64,000 bases of DNA from Chakrabartyella piscis (GCA_030067835.1 CP092441.1:1364001-1428000), one strand, 5' to 3'; positions 18,446-27,187 are shown, numbered from the stretch's first letter. Notes: generated by a model from the letters alone, not told the origin. Made by a program: numbers and translations.

Positions 18446-19084
18446 ATGTCAAAGGTATTGCAAAAATTAATTGACGGTAAAGTAGTGGCAATTGTACGTG
18501 GCATTTCTTCCAAAGATATTATTCCAACGGTACAAGCCTTGAAAGATGGCGGTATCACTTGTGTGGAAGTCACTTTCAGCATGAGTAGCGAAGAAAAATC
18601 CTTGGATACTTTGAAATCCATTTCTATGATTGCAGAAACATTTGGGGATGAAATCGCTGTTGGTGCTGGCACTGTATTGACACCAGAAAATGTACGTCGA
18701 GCAAAAGAAGCTGGTGCAACTTATATCATTTCCCCAAATGTGGATGCAGATGTCATCAAAGAAACAAAAGCATTGGGTATGATTTCCATTCCAGGAGCAG
18801 TGACACCATCAGAAGCGTTGGATGCATATAAAGCTGGTGCAGATATTGTCAAATTATTCCCTGCTGCATCTTTGGGCTTGGGCTATGTAAAAGCAGTTAT
18901 GGGACCTTTGGATGGTATTCCCATTACAGCTGTAGGTGGCATTGATGCTTCCAACTATCAATCCTTTATTGATGCTGGTTGTGTTGGCGTTGGTGTTGGT
19001 GGCAACTTGGTGAACAAAAAATTAATTGAAGCAGGCGATTTCGAAGCCATCAAACAATTGGCTTTGGAATATGGCTTGGTATAA
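18446..19084 (+). CDS. KDPG/KDPGal-type aldolase, divergent copy
   Basis: 212 residues, bacterial 2-keto-3-deoxy-phosphogluconate aldolase fold (class I). The Schiff-base Lys is in DIVKLFPA (K136) and the catalytic Glu in VEVTF (E41). The Arg that canonical Eda has four residues after that Glu is replaced by Ser here (FSMSS), and the C-terminal AVGGIDASNYQSFIDAGCVGVGVGG looks more like DgoA-type enzymes. The substrate may therefore be a different 2-keto-3-deoxy acid from that of the second aldolase at 20076. A strong TAGGAGG precedes the ATG; the next gene follows after 15 bases. Confidence 0.85.
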   Translation: MSKVLQKLIDGKVVAIVRGISSKDIIPTVQALKDGGITCVEVTFSMSSEEKSLDTLKSISMIAETFGDEIAVGAGTVLTPENVRRAKEAGATYIISPNVDADVIKETKALGMISIPGAVTPSEALDAYKAGADIVKLFPAASLGLGYVKAVMGPLDGIPITAVGGIDASNYQSFIDAGCVGVGVGGNLVNKKLIEAGDFEAIKQLALEYGLV

Positions 19085-19099
19085 TTTGGAGGTAAACAA

Positions 19100-20050
19100 A
19101 TGAAAAAAGTATTGATTACATCCAGATCTTTTGGCAAAACAAGTCCAAAACCATTTGCAATCTTGGAAGAAGCTGGCATCGAATACACTTTGATGGGTAC
19201 CGATTTCGATGAAGAAGCTTTTAAAAAAGCAATCCCAGAATACGATGCATTGGTCATTGGTGCACATAAATTCTATCCAGAAGATATGGCAAAATGCCCC
19301 AATTTGAAACTCATTGCAAAACATGGAGCAGGTCTTGACAATATCTTCCTAGAAGAAGCAAAAGAATTGGGTATCTGTGTCACAAATGTACCTGCAATGA
19401 ACGCAAATGCAGTTGCCGACTTGGCATTTGCCCATATGCTCAATATTTCCAGAGGAGTTTCTTTCACCAACAATCAAGTGCATACTGGTGCTTGGAAATC
19501 CTTTATTGGAAAAGATGTATACCAAAAAACATTGGGTCTGGTTGGCTTTGGTGCCATTGCAAAAAATGTAGCAAGACGAGCAAAAGGCTTTTCTATGAAG
19601 GTTTTGGCATATGACCCGTTTGTAACAGAAGTGCCAGAAGAATTTGCAGAATATGTAACCCTTGCAGACTTGGATACCGTGACAAAACAAAGTGATATCG
19701 TTTCCATTCATGTCCCTTTGTTGGATAGTACAAAAAATTTGTTTGACGAAGCAAGAATTATGATGATGCAACCAGAAAGCTACTTGATTAACACAAGTCG
19801 TGGTGGTATTATCAATGAAGAAGACCTGTACAAATGTATGTCAGCAGGTCACTTGGGTGGTTGTGCAATTGACGTTGTGGAAGTGGAGCCTATGCAACAA
19901 GACAATCCATTGTTGACATTGGACAATTTTGTGGTAACACCCCATATCGGTATGTATTCTTTGGAAGCAATTAGTGCAGTCAGCATTGTGTGTGCTGAAA
20001 ATGTGGCAAAGGTACTTGCTGGTGAAGAACCAAATTATAAAATCGTATAA
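19100..20050 (+). CDS. D-isomer 2-hydroxyacid dehydrogenase (copy 1)
   Basis: 316 residues. The NAD(P)-binding fold is marked by LGLVGFGAIAKNVARRAKGF; the catalytic Arg is in INTSRGGIINEEDL, the Glu in VVEVEPMQ and the His in TPHIGMYS. The family includes phosphoglycerate dehydrogenase, glycerate/hydroxypyruvate reductases and 2-ketogluconate reductases. It lacks the C-terminal ACT domain of serine-pathway enzymes. Its place between two aldolases makes 2-keto acid reduction in the sugar-acid pathway likely. It resembles the second copy at 22168 (shared start pattern ITSRSFG / VTARSFG), suggesting duplication. Confidence 0.85.
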   Translation: MKKVLITSRSFGKTSPKPFAILEEAGIEYTLMGTDFDEEAFKKAIPEYDALVIGAHKFYPEDMAKCPNLKLIAKHGAGLDNIFLEEAKELGICVTNVPAMNANAVADLAFAHMLNISRGVSFTNNQVHTGAWKSFIGKDVYQKTLGLVGFGAIAKNVARRAKGFSMKVLAYDPFVTEVPEEFAEYVTLADLDTVTKQSDIVSIHVPLLDSTKNLFDEARIMMMQPESYLINTSRGGIINEEDLYKCMSAGHLGGCAIDVVEVEPMQQDNPLLTLDNFVVTPHIGMYSLEAISAVSIVCAENVAKVLAGEEPNYKIV

Positions 20051-20075
20051 CCGATATAAAAAAGGAGATAAAATT

Positions 20076-20699
20076 ATGAATATCAACGAAGCAGTAGCAA
20101 AACTTAAAGTAGTACCAGTAGTGAAAATCGACAATGTAGAAGATGCAAAACCATTGGCAGAAGCACTCATCGCTGGTGGCTTGCCAATTGCAGAAGTAAC
20201 ATTTAGAACAGCAGCAGCTTATGAAGCAATCAAAGCTATGGCAGAAATCCCAGAAATGATTGTTGGTGCTGGTACAGTTATCAATGTAGAACAAGCAAAA
20301 ATGGCAATTGAAGCAGGTGCAAAATTCATTGTTTCCCCTGGTTTCAGTGCAAAAGTAGTTGCATATGCACAAGAAAACAACATTCCTATCTTCCCAGGCG
20401 TGTGTACACCTTCTGAAGTAATGGCTTGTTTGGAATTTGGTTTGGAAGTTGTGAAATTCTTCCCAGCAGAAAACTATGGTGGTTTGAGCACAGTCAATGC
20501 ATTGGGTGGTCCATTCCCTCAATTGAAATTCATGCCTACAGGTGGTATTGGTCCAAAAAATATCAAAGAATATCTTGCTAATTCCAAAATCATCGCTTGT
20601 GGCGGTAGCTGGATGGTAAAAGATACAATGATCCAAGCAAAACAATTTGATGAAATCACAAAATTGACAGCTGAAGCTATGGCTTTGGTGAATGAATAA
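20076..20699 (+). CDS. eda: KDPG/KHG aldolase, canonical copy
   Basis: 207 residues from the ATG at 20076, chosen because AAAGGAG lies just upstream; a longer frame to 19974 overlaps the previous gene. The catalytic residues of Eda are present: E40 and R44 in AEVTFRTAA, and the Schiff-base Lys K127 in VVKFFPAENYGG; MPTGGIGPKNIKEYLA and ACGGSWMV complete the family pattern. It splits 2-keto-3-deoxy-6-phosphogluconate into pyruvate and glyceraldehyde 3-phosphate (Entner-Doudoroff), or hydroxyketoglutarate. It shares an operon with copy 1 of the hydroxyacid dehydrogenase (25-base gap). Confidence 0.92.
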   Translation: MNINEAVAKLKVVPVVKIDNVEDAKPLAEALIAGGLPIAEVTFRTAAAYEAIKAMAEIPEMIVGAGTVINVEQAKMAIEAGAKFIVSPGFSAKVVAYAQENNIPIFPGVCTPSEVMACLEFGLEVVKFFPAENYGGLSTVNALGGPFPQLKFMPTGGIGPKNIKEYLANSKIIACGGSWMVKDTMIQAKQFDEITKLTAEAMALVNE

Positions 20700-20716
20700 G
20701 AATAAAATTTAAAATG

Positions 20717-20743
20717 GTAGGGGCGGACCTGTGTGTTCGCCCA
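20717..20743 (+). repeat. Single GTAGGG-family palindrome
   Basis: GTAGGGGCG head, short GC-rich inverted arms and CGCCC end, between eda and the 6-phosphogluconate dehydrogenase gene. It may also act as a weak transcription terminator because TTTT follows. Confidence 0.65.
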
Positions 20744-20780
20744 TTGTTTTAGTTAGCTATTACAAAAGAGAGGGATGCTT

Positions 20781-22181
20781 ATGAAACAATATGATATCGC
20801 AATCTATGGTCTTGGTGTAATGGGCGCAAGTCTTGGTAAAAACTTTATTTCCAAAGGATTTGCAACCGCATTGTATGGAAAATCAGAAGCAGAACGTGAA
20901 CGTTTCCAAGCCGAAGGAGAGTTCGCAGTTTTCCAAACAGAAGAAGACATGGTGCGTAGTTTGAAAAGCCCTAGAACAATATTTATGATGGTTACAGCTG
21001 GTTCTGTAACAGACGAAGTGATGGAACGCTTGATTCCTTTGTTGGATGCAGGGGATATTCTCATCGATGGTGGGAATTCCCATTTCAAAGATACCCAAAG
21101 ACGTTGTGAACGTATGGCAAAAGAAGGTATGTTATTCCTTGGTGTTGGCGTTTCTGGTGGCGAATTGGGTGCTTTATTGGGTCCTAGTATGATGGCTGGT
21201 GGCGACAAATTGGCATGGAACGCTTGTGGTAATATCTTAGAAAAAATTGCTGCAAAAACAGAAGATGGCTATTGTTGCGACTACCTTGGCAAAGAAGGTG
21301 CTGGTCATTATGTGAAAATGGTGCACAATGGCATTGAATACGCTATGATTCAAGTCATTGCAGACATGTATTCCATTATGAAAGATGGACTTTCTTTGTC
21401 CCAAGAAGAAATCACAAGATTATTTGTAGAATGGCAAAACACAGAAGTGGGTTGCTATTTGGTGGAAATTGCAGGTGCAATCTTAGGTAAAAAGGATGCA
21501 GATGGCTTGCCTTTGTTGGATAAAATCTTGGATGTTGCAAAACAAAAGGGTACTGGTAGTTGGACTTTGGAAGAAGGCATTGCAAGAGGTGTCTACATTC
21601 CAACTATCACAGAATCTGTATTTGCAAGATATTTTTCAGCAGAAAAAGAAATGCGTAAAACAGGTAGCCAAATTTTGCAAGCCAAAACAGAAACCATTTC
21701 CTTGGAGAATCATGGAGAAAAATTGCGTAATGCGTTGTATCTTTCCATGGTTGCTTGCTATGCACAAGGAATTGATTTGATTGCAAAAGCATCAGAAGTC
21801 TACAATTGGGAAATCAATTTACCATTAGCAGTGTCTTTATGGAAAGAAGGTTGCATCATTCGTAGCAAAATGTTGCCTGATATCCAAAAAGCATTGGAGA
21901 AAAGCAGCAAAAACATTATGTTGTCAGAAGAATTTGCAGTGGTATCCAAATATGAAGCAGATTTACGTGAAATTGCAGTGATTGCAATAAAAGCAGGCAT
22001 TGCAGTACCAACATATTTGTCTGTACTTTCCTATTATGATAATTGTAGAACAGAAAAAATGAATGTAAATATGGTGCAGGCGCTACGTGATTGTTTTGGT
22101 GCTCACACATATGAAAGAATAGATATGGAAGGTAACTTCCACACAGATTGGATTGGAGGAAATGAAAATGAAAATGAGTAA
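20781..22181 (+). CDS. gnd: 6-phosphogluconate dehydrogenase, decarboxylating
   Basis: 466 residues from the ATG at 20781; an ATG six bases earlier abuts the GAGAGGG ribosome site and is less likely. The Rossmann motif is IYGLGVMGASLGKNF, followed by IFMMVTAG, DILIDGGNSHFKDTQRR, GVGVSGGELGALLGPSMMAGG and the catalytic GAGHYVKMVHNGIEYAMIQ. The C-terminal helical domain is complete (LRDCFGAHTYERID). It converts 6-phosphogluconate to ribulose 5-phosphate with NAD(P) reduction and CO2 release. Co-location with kinase and aldolases gives the locus two exits from 6-phosphogluconate: pentose phosphate and, via the dehydratase and Eda, Entner-Doudoroff. Confidence 0.93.
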   Translation: MKQYDIAIYGLGVMGASLGKNFISKGFATALYGKSEAERERFQAEGEFAVFQTEEDMVRSLKSPRTIFMMVTAGSVTDEVMERLIPLLDAGDILIDGGNSHFKDTQRRCERMAKEGMLFLGVGVSGGELGALLGPSMMAGGDKLAWNACGNILEKIAAKTEDGYCCDYLGKEGAGHYVKMVHNGIEYAMIQVIADMYSIMKDGLSLSQEEITRLFVEWQNTEVGCYLVEIAGAILGKKDADGLPLLDKILDVAKQKGTGSWTLEEGIARGVYIPTITESVFARYFSAEKEMRKTGSQILQAKTETISLENHGEKLRNALYLSMVACYAQGIDLIAKASEVYNWEINLPLAVSLWKEGCIIRSKMLPDIQKALEKSSKNIMLSEEFAVVSKYEADLREIAVIAIKAGIAVPTYLSVLSYYDNCRTEKMNVNMVQALRDCFGAHTYERIDMEGNFHTDWIGGNENENE

Positions 22182-23127
22182 TAAAATTTTGGTAACAGCA
22201 AGATCCTTTGGCAGTGCAGATGACAAAGCACAAAAATTGTTGGAAGCAAATGGATTTGTAGTGAAAAAATTGGTGGCAGCAGATGGACCAATCTTGGAAC
22301 AACTCGAAACAGAAATTGTAGATGCATATGGTATCATTGCTGGTTTGGAAGTATATTCTCCAGAACTGATTGCAAAGGGAAAAGAACTCAAAATCATTTC
22401 TCGTTATGGTGTTGGATATGATAAAGTGGATTTGGCAGCAGCCAGTGCACAAGGCATTACAGTGACCATTACACCAGGTGCAAATGGCGATTCTGTTGCA
22501 GATATGGCAATGGCATTGATGCTTTCAGCAGCTAGAAACGTAGGTTTCATGGATAAATGCATCAAAGATGGCAACCAACAACGTCCTACAGGTGTAGAAA
22601 TGTTTGAAAAAACTTTGGGTGTTATTGGCGCTGGTAGAATTGGCAAAGGTGTTGCAAGACGTGGTAGAGGTTTCTCTATGAACATCCTTTGCTATGATGT
22701 ATTCCAAGACGAAGCATTTATTGCAGAAACTGGTGCAAAATATGTGGATTTGGAAACTCTTATCAAAGAATCCGATTTCATCACAATTCATTCTCCTTTG
22801 AATGCAGAAACAGAAAATATGTTCAACAAAGAAACCTTTGCAACCATGAAAAGCAAAGCGGTTATTGTCAACACAGCTCGTGGTGGTATCATCAACGAAG
22901 ACGATTTGTATGATGCACTCAAAGATGGCGTTATTGGTGCAGCTGGCTTGGATGCAACTGTGGAAGAACCTCCATATGGTAGCAAATTGTTGGAACTTCC
23001 AAATTGTACAGTAACACCTCATGCTGGTGCAGCAACCTATGAAGCAAGCAGCAAAATGGGTCTTATGGCAGCACAAAACATTTTGGATGTGCACAAAGAA
23101 GGTTCTTGTAAATTTGCAGTAAACTAA
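22168..23127 (+). CDS. D-isomer 2-hydroxyacid dehydrogenase (copy 2)
   Basis: 319 residues from the ATG at 22168, which gives 8-base spacing from the GGAGGA ribosome site; other in-frame ATGs at 22162 and 22174 are possible. NAD-binding motif LGVIGAGRIGKGVARRGRGF, catalytic Arg in NTARGGIINEDDLYDAL, Glu in VEEPPYG and His in TPHAGAATYEA. The start overlaps gnd by 14 bases, so the two are translationally coupled. Likely role: reduction of a 2-keto sugar acid (for example 2-ketogluconate to gluconate) or of hydroxypyruvate; the exact substrate is not readable from sequence. Confidence 0.85.
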   Translation: MKMSNKILVTARSFGSADDKAQKLLEANGFVVKKLVAADGPILEQLETEIVDAYGIIAGLEVYSPELIAKGKELKIISRYGVGYDKVDLAAASAQGITVTITPGANGDSVADMAMALMLSAARNVGFMDKCIKDGNQQRPTGVEMFEKTLGVIGAGRIGKGVARRGRGFSMNILCYDVFQDEAFIAETGAKYVDLETLIKESDFITIHSPLNAETENMFNKETFATMKSKAVIVNTARGGIINEDDLYDALKDGVIGAAGLDATVEEPPYGSKLLELPNCTVTPHAGAATYEASSKMGLMAAQNILDVHKEGSCKFAVN

Positions 23128-23190
23128 TTGATTTTATAGATTGTAATTTCTTACTTTAAACGAATGAAAAATAGGCAAGGGGAGTATGCT

Positions 23191-24126
23191 ATGGGTGCAG
23201 TTCTAACAGTTTTGGATAAGTTGATGATTATGTTCATGTTGCTTGTGACAGGGTATGTTTGTCGCAAAAAGCAAGTGTTGAGCAATGAGTTTATGGATGG
23301 TATATCTGGATTTCTAACCAAAATAGTCATTCCATGCTTTATGATCGATGCATTGCAAATTGATTTTACAGCACAATTGTTCCACGATGGAATGGTTGTA
23401 TTTGTAACTTGTATCATCATGCATTTGATGGGTTTTGTGGTGGGATTGCTGTCTGCAAAAGCATTTTCTTTGTCCAAAAGTGCAAAGGGCATTTGGATTT
23501 TCAGTTGTATGTTTGCCAATATCGGCTTTATGGGTGTGCCTGTCATTGCATTGATTTTTGGTGGCAATAGCGTATTCTACTGTGCATTTGCAAGTTTTGC
23601 ATTCAATATCACAGCCTATACACTTGGTGTTGTAATTTTGAATGGTTGTAGTGAAAAAGAAGATAAGAAAGCAATTGATTTTGCTGGCTTGTTGAAAGCA
23701 CCCGTCAATTCCATGACCATACTTGGTTTGATTTTATTTGTATTTCGTATCAAACTACCATCTTTCATTGGGGATTCCATGGAAATGGTTGGCAGTATGT
23801 TGTCACCTTTGGCAATGATGTATGTGGGTACTGTTTTGGGTAAATTGTCATTCAAAGAAGCAATTACTGAAAAATGGGCTTATGTTTTGAGTGTATTCCG
23901 ATTGGTGGTTATGCCACTTTTGGCGTATTTGATTTTAAAGCATTTCATCCACGATACATTGATTTTGGGTGTTATTATCATTGGTTTGTCAACACCAGTA
24001 GGTGCATTGTGTGCCATCATTGCAGCAGAATACGACGCAGATGTGGAATTGGCTTCTAAGTATATTTTCACAACCACAGTGCTTTGTATTTTCACAATGC
24101 CAATGTTCTTCTTATTGTTCTTATAA
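23191..24126 (+). CDS. AEC-family permease
   Basis: 311 residues from the ATG at 23191 after AAGGGGAG. About ten hydrophobic segments are split into two halves around a short charged loop (GCSEKEDKKAID), the auxin-efflux-carrier arrangement. Conserved elements include ANIGFMGVPVIALIFG in the first half and PLAMMYVGTVLGKL and STPVGALCAIIAAEYDADVELAS in the second. Bacterial members move malate, other organic acids or related anions. Within this locus it could export or import a pathway acid in addition to the TRAP system. It follows copy 2 of the hydroxyacid dehydrogenase by 63 bases. Confidence 0.85.
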   Translation: MGAVLTVLDKLMIMFMLLVTGYVCRKKQVLSNEFMDGISGFLTKIVIPCFMIDALQIDFTAQLFHDGMVVFVTCIIMHLMGFVVGLLSAKAFSLSKSAKGIWIFSCMFANIGFMGVPVIALIFGGNSVFYCAFASFAFNITAYTLGVVILNGCSEKEDKKAIDFAGLLKAPVNSMTILGLILFVFRIKLPSFIGDSMEMVGSMLSPLAMMYVGTVLGKLSFKEAITEKWAYVLSVFRLVVMPLLAYLILKHFIHDTLILGVIIIGLSTPVGALCAIIAAEYDADVELASKYIFTTTVLCIFTMPMFFLLFL

Positions 24127-24162
24127 TAATTACATAAAGTAAAAAACGATGGATGACTGTAG

Positions 24163-24314
24163 CAATGTCATTAAGTTAAGACTTAATGACGACTAATGAC
24201 TAAGTGTGAAAGGTGAAAGACTAAAAAACCAAGATTAAAATAGTCCTTCACCATTCACTTTTAGCTTTTAGTCGCTATTTAGTTAAGTGTCTTTTTCTTA
24301 ACTAAATGGCATTG
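24163..24314. repeat. Imperfect 152-base inverted-repeat (foldback) element
   Basis: CAATGTCATTAAGTTAAGAC at the left pairs with the terminal TTAACTAAATGGCATTG, and inner blocks (AGTGTGAAAGGTGAAAGAC versus GTCCTTCACCATTCACTTTT) continue the pairing, so nearly the whole stretch folds into one hairpin. It has no coding potential and looks like a small non-autonomous MITE-like element. A GTAGGG-family palindrome follows 6 bases later. Confidence 0.55.
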
Positions 24315-24320
24315 ATGACT

Positions 24321-24346
24321 GTAGGGGTAACCCTATGTGGTTACCC
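24321..24346 (+). repeat. Single GTAGGG-family palindrome
   Basis: GTAGGGGTAACC and GGTTACCC arms around a short loop, between the foldback element and the dehydratase gene. Confidence 0.65.
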
Positions 24347-24407
24347 ATTGGTTTTGGAATAGAACTATATATCTTTATAAAAAATGACTATTTTAGGGGG
24401 TTTTTGA

Positions 24408-26087
24408 ATGTTCCAAAGAAGTCAAGATATCTTGCGTGGGCCTGAATGGGCAAATGTAAGAGCTTTGTACAAAAGTAGTGGATTCACCAGTGGCGAAATG
24501 GAAAAACCAATCATTGCAGTGGTCAATGCCTATAATTCTGTATGTCCAGGTCATTTCTTGTTGCGTCAAATTTCTGATCGTGTACGTGAAGGGATTTGTG
24601 CAAATGGTGGTATGGCTGTGGAATTTGGCGTCATTGGTGCTTGCGATGGTGTGGCAATGGGTCACAAAGGGATGCGTCATATTTTGCCTGGACGTGAAGT
24701 TTTGGCAAATGAAATTGAAACTATGATGGAATCTCATCGTTTGGATGGTATGGTTTTGGTGGGCTCTTGCGATAAAATTGTACCTGGTATGTTGATGGCA
24801 GCAGTGCGTCTAAATGTACCAACTGTATTCATCAATGGTGGACCAACTCTACCAGGACGTATGAAAGAAAACAATCCATATGGTGGTGAATACATAGATC
24901 ATTCCATCATCCAACAATCAGAAGGTGCTTTAAAAGCAGGCATTATCACCCAAGAAGAATTTGATTGGATTGAGGACAATGCAGTGCCAACACCAGGCTC
25001 CTGTGCAATGCTTGGAACAGCGAATACCATGTGTTGTTTGGCAGAAGCTATGGGTATGGCTTTGCCAGATGCAGCAGCAATTCCAGCAGTCTATAGCAGA
25101 CGTTTGGCTATGGCATATGAAACAGGAAAAGCAGTCATGAATTTGGTAGAAAAAGACATCAAACCACGTGATATTCTCACAAAAGAAGCAATTCTCAATG
25201 GAGTACAGGTCAATTCTGCAATCGGTGGCTCTACCAATGCAGTTTTGCATTTGTTGGCAATTGCTTATGAAGGTGAAATTGATTTTGATATCTATGAATT
25301 TGGCAAATACGCAAAAGGCATTCCCCATTTGGTGCCTATGATTCCAGCTGGTCAATATACGTTGCTTGATTTCTATGAAGCAGGTGGTGTACAAGCCATT
25401 ATGAAGGAACTTTCTTCTAAATTGGATGTGGAACAAATGACTTGCACAGGCAAAACCATTGCGGAAAACTTGCAATCTGCAAAGAATTACAACAACGATA
25501 TCATCAGACCATTGGACAATCCAGTACACCATAGAGGTGGCATTGGTATCTTAACAGGCAATTTGGCACCAGATGGTTCTGTCACCAAACCTTCTGCAAT
25601 TCCAGAAGATGCTTTGTATTTCCAAGGAAAAGCAAAGATTTTTGAAAGTGAAGCAGATGCACTTCGTGGCATTCGTAACCATGAAGTAGAAGCAGGTGAA
25701 GTTGTGGTCATTAGAAATGAAGGACCAAAAGGTGGACCTGGTATGCCTGAAATGTACAAAGCTATGAAATTGTTGGTGGGTATGGATTTGGGCAACAAAG
25801 TCTGTGTCATTACAGATGGACGTTTCTCAGGTTCCAACAATGGCTGTTTTGTAGGTCATATGTGTCCAGAAGCTGCGGATGATGGCAATATTGCATATTT
25901 GGAAGATGGCGATTTGGTTACGGTGGATGTAACTGGAGGAACCATTGATGCAGATGTGGATTTTGCTGCCAGACGTGCAAGTGGATGCAGAGCAAAACAA
26001 CCAGTGGTCAAAGGATTTTTGTATCAATACAATAAAAATGTACAATCTGCTTCCAAAGGTGCAGTGATTCCAACCAGAGCAGAATAA
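24408..26087 (+). CDS. IlvD/Edd-family dehydratase, probably acting on a sugar acid
   Basis: 559 residues, full length for the family. Iron-sulfur ligand candidates are C46 (NAYNSVCPGH), C121 (VGSCDKIVPGM) and C199 (TPGSCAMLGTANTM). Also typical are ACDGVAMGHKGMRHILP, GGSTNAVLHLLAIA and DGRFSGSNNGC near the C-terminus. The family covers dihydroxy-acid dehydratase (IlvD), 6-phosphogluconate dehydratase (Edd) and aldonate dehydratases. The segments around C46 and the C-terminal GSNNGCFVGHMCPEA differ from the IlvD patterns I know, and no other branched-chain gene is near. Neighbouring Eda and Gnd therefore favour gluconate, 6-phosphogluconate or another aldonate as substrate; IlvD activity cannot be excluded. 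Confidence 0.8.
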   Translation: MFQRSQDILRGPEWANVRALYKSSGFTSGEMEKPIIAVVNAYNSVCPGHFLLRQISDRVREGICANGGMAVEFGVIGACDGVAMGHKGMRHILPGREVLANEIETMMESHRLDGMVLVGSCDKIVPGMLMAAVRLNVPTVFINGGPTLPGRMKENNPYGGEYIDHSIIQQSEGALKAGIITQEEFDWIEDNAVPTPGSCAMLGTANTMCCLAEAMGMALPDAAAIPAVYSRRLAMAYETGKAVMNLVEKDIKPRDILTKEAILNGVQVNSAIGGSTNAVLHLLAIAYEGEIDFDIYEFGKYAKGIPHLVPMIPAGQYTLLDFYEAGGVQAIMKELSSKLDVEQMTCTGKTIAENLQSAKNYNNDIIRPLDNPVHHRGGIGILTGNLAPDGSVTKPSAIPEDALYFQGKAKIFESEADALRGIRNHEVEAGEVVVIRNEGPKGGPGMPEMYKAMKLLVGMDLGNKVCVITDGRFSGSNNGCFVGHMCPEAADDGNIAYLEDGDLVTVDVTGGTIDADVDFAARRASGCRAKQPVVKGFLYQYNKNVQSASKGAVIPTRAE

Positions 26088-26094
26088 CAAATAG

Positions 26095-26129
26095 AACCAT
26101 GTATTACCATTGTGTAGTGCATGGTTTTT
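26095..26129 (+). terminator. Intrinsic terminator of the dehydratase gene
   Basis: AACCATG pairs with CATGGTT around an 18-base loop, followed by TTTT. Confidence 0.65.
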
Positions 26130-26175
26130 ATGATGAAATCATGTTGTTTTTATGATATCTTGGCGTGGAAATGTA

Positions 26176-26204
26176 TTGACATCAATCTTGGAGGGGTGTA
26201 TAGT
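26176..26204 (+). promoter_or_regulatory. Sigma-A-type promoter of the HpcH/HpaI aldolase gene
   Basis: TTGACA and TATAGT with a 17-base spacer, about 85 bases before the ATG at 26290. Together with the terminator upstream it shows the aldolase is a separate transcription unit. Confidence 0.7.
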
Positions 26205-26289
26205 GAATTTACAGGGTGAAAGAGATTTGAACTACATCAAAACGAAAATATAAGGGTAAAGGATTGTGTTAGGTGGAGGGAAGATTCAT

Positions 26290-27060
26290 ATGAGAAATAC
26301 GTTTAAAGAAAAATTAGAGCAAGGGCAGAAAACAATTGGTACTTTTTTTGAAATGGGTGGTACTTGTGTTGCAGAAGCAGCAGCATATTCCGATTTGGAC
26401 TATATCATCATTGACAATGAACATGGAAAATATGAAGTAGAAAACATATTAGAGTTGTTTCGAGCAATGGAGATTCATGATGGAACTGCTTTTGTACGTA
26501 CAAAAGATGCAACCAGAGCATCTGTTTCTAAAATGCTGGACATTGGTGCAAAAGGCTTAGTGGTTCCACAGATTGAAACAGTAGAACAAGTGAAAAAACT
26601 TGTAGAATATACCAAATATTACCCACTTGGCAATCGTGGGTTGGCATTTGTGCGTGGAGCTGGTTTTGGATATGCAAAACATGCAAAACAAGATATCAAT
26701 GGATATTTCAAAGAATGTAATGAAAAAACATTGCTGGTTCCCCAATGTGAAACAAAGGGATGCTTGGAACACATTGAAGAAGTCATGGAAATAGATGGTG
26801 TAGATGGTATTTTTGTAGGTCCATTTGATTTGTCTGTAGCAATGGGGATTCCTTTGCAATTCGATAGACCAGAATTCCAAGCAGCATTGGAACGCATTTT
26901 GAAAGCAGCAAAAGACGCAGGTAAATTCACTATGATTTTCTGTGCAACTACAGAAGCAGCAAAGAAAAACTTGGCAGATGGCTTTGATAGTGTTGCAGTC
27001 AGCATGGATGTCAACCATTATATATCTGCTTTGAACCAAGTGGTTAGCGATTTGAAATAA
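26290..27060 (+). CDS. HpcH/HpaI-family 2-keto-3-deoxy-acid aldolase (class II)
   Basis: 256 residues from the ATG at 26290 after GGTGGAGGG; this equals the length of GarL and RhmA. Family motifs: TFFEMGGTCVAEAAAYSDLDYIIIDNEHG (acid and His near the N-terminus), VPQIETVEQVKKLVEYTKYYPLGNRG, and metal-binding VPQCETKGCLEHIEEV with DGIFVGPFDLSVAMG. Such metal-dependent enzymes cleave keto-deoxy-glucarate, rhamnonate or related acids to pyruvate plus a hydroxy-aldehyde such as tartronate semialdehyde. It is the third aldolase of this locus and belongs to a different fold from the two KDPG-type enzymes. It has its own promoter and terminator. Confidence 0.87.
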   Translation: MRNTFKEKLEQGQKTIGTFFEMGGTCVAEAAAYSDLDYIIIDNEHGKYEVENILELFRAMEIHDGTAFVRTKDATRASVSKMLDIGAKGLVVPQIETVEQVKKLVEYTKYYPLGNRGLAFVRGAGFGYAKHAKQDINGYFKECNEKTLLVPQCETKGCLEHIEEVMEIDGVDGIFVGPFDLSVAMGIPLQFDRPEFQAALERILKAAKDAGKFTMIFCATTEAAKKNLADGFDSVAVSMDVNHYISALNQVVSDLK

Positions 27061-27081
27061 ATATACAGCAATATATAGAGA

Positions 27082-27112
27082 CAGCCCATCCATTGTGGAT
27101 AGGCTGTTTTTT
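27082..27112 (+). terminator. Intrinsic terminator after the HpcH/HpaI aldolase
   Basis: CAGCCCATCC pairs with GGATAGGCTG around ATTGT and is followed by six T. Confidence 0.85.
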
Positions 27113-27187
27113 CTATGAAGGTAAATTGAGAGGGATTCTACCAGAGATTATGCTTATTTTGTGTAGTGGCTGTTTATGACTGGATGT

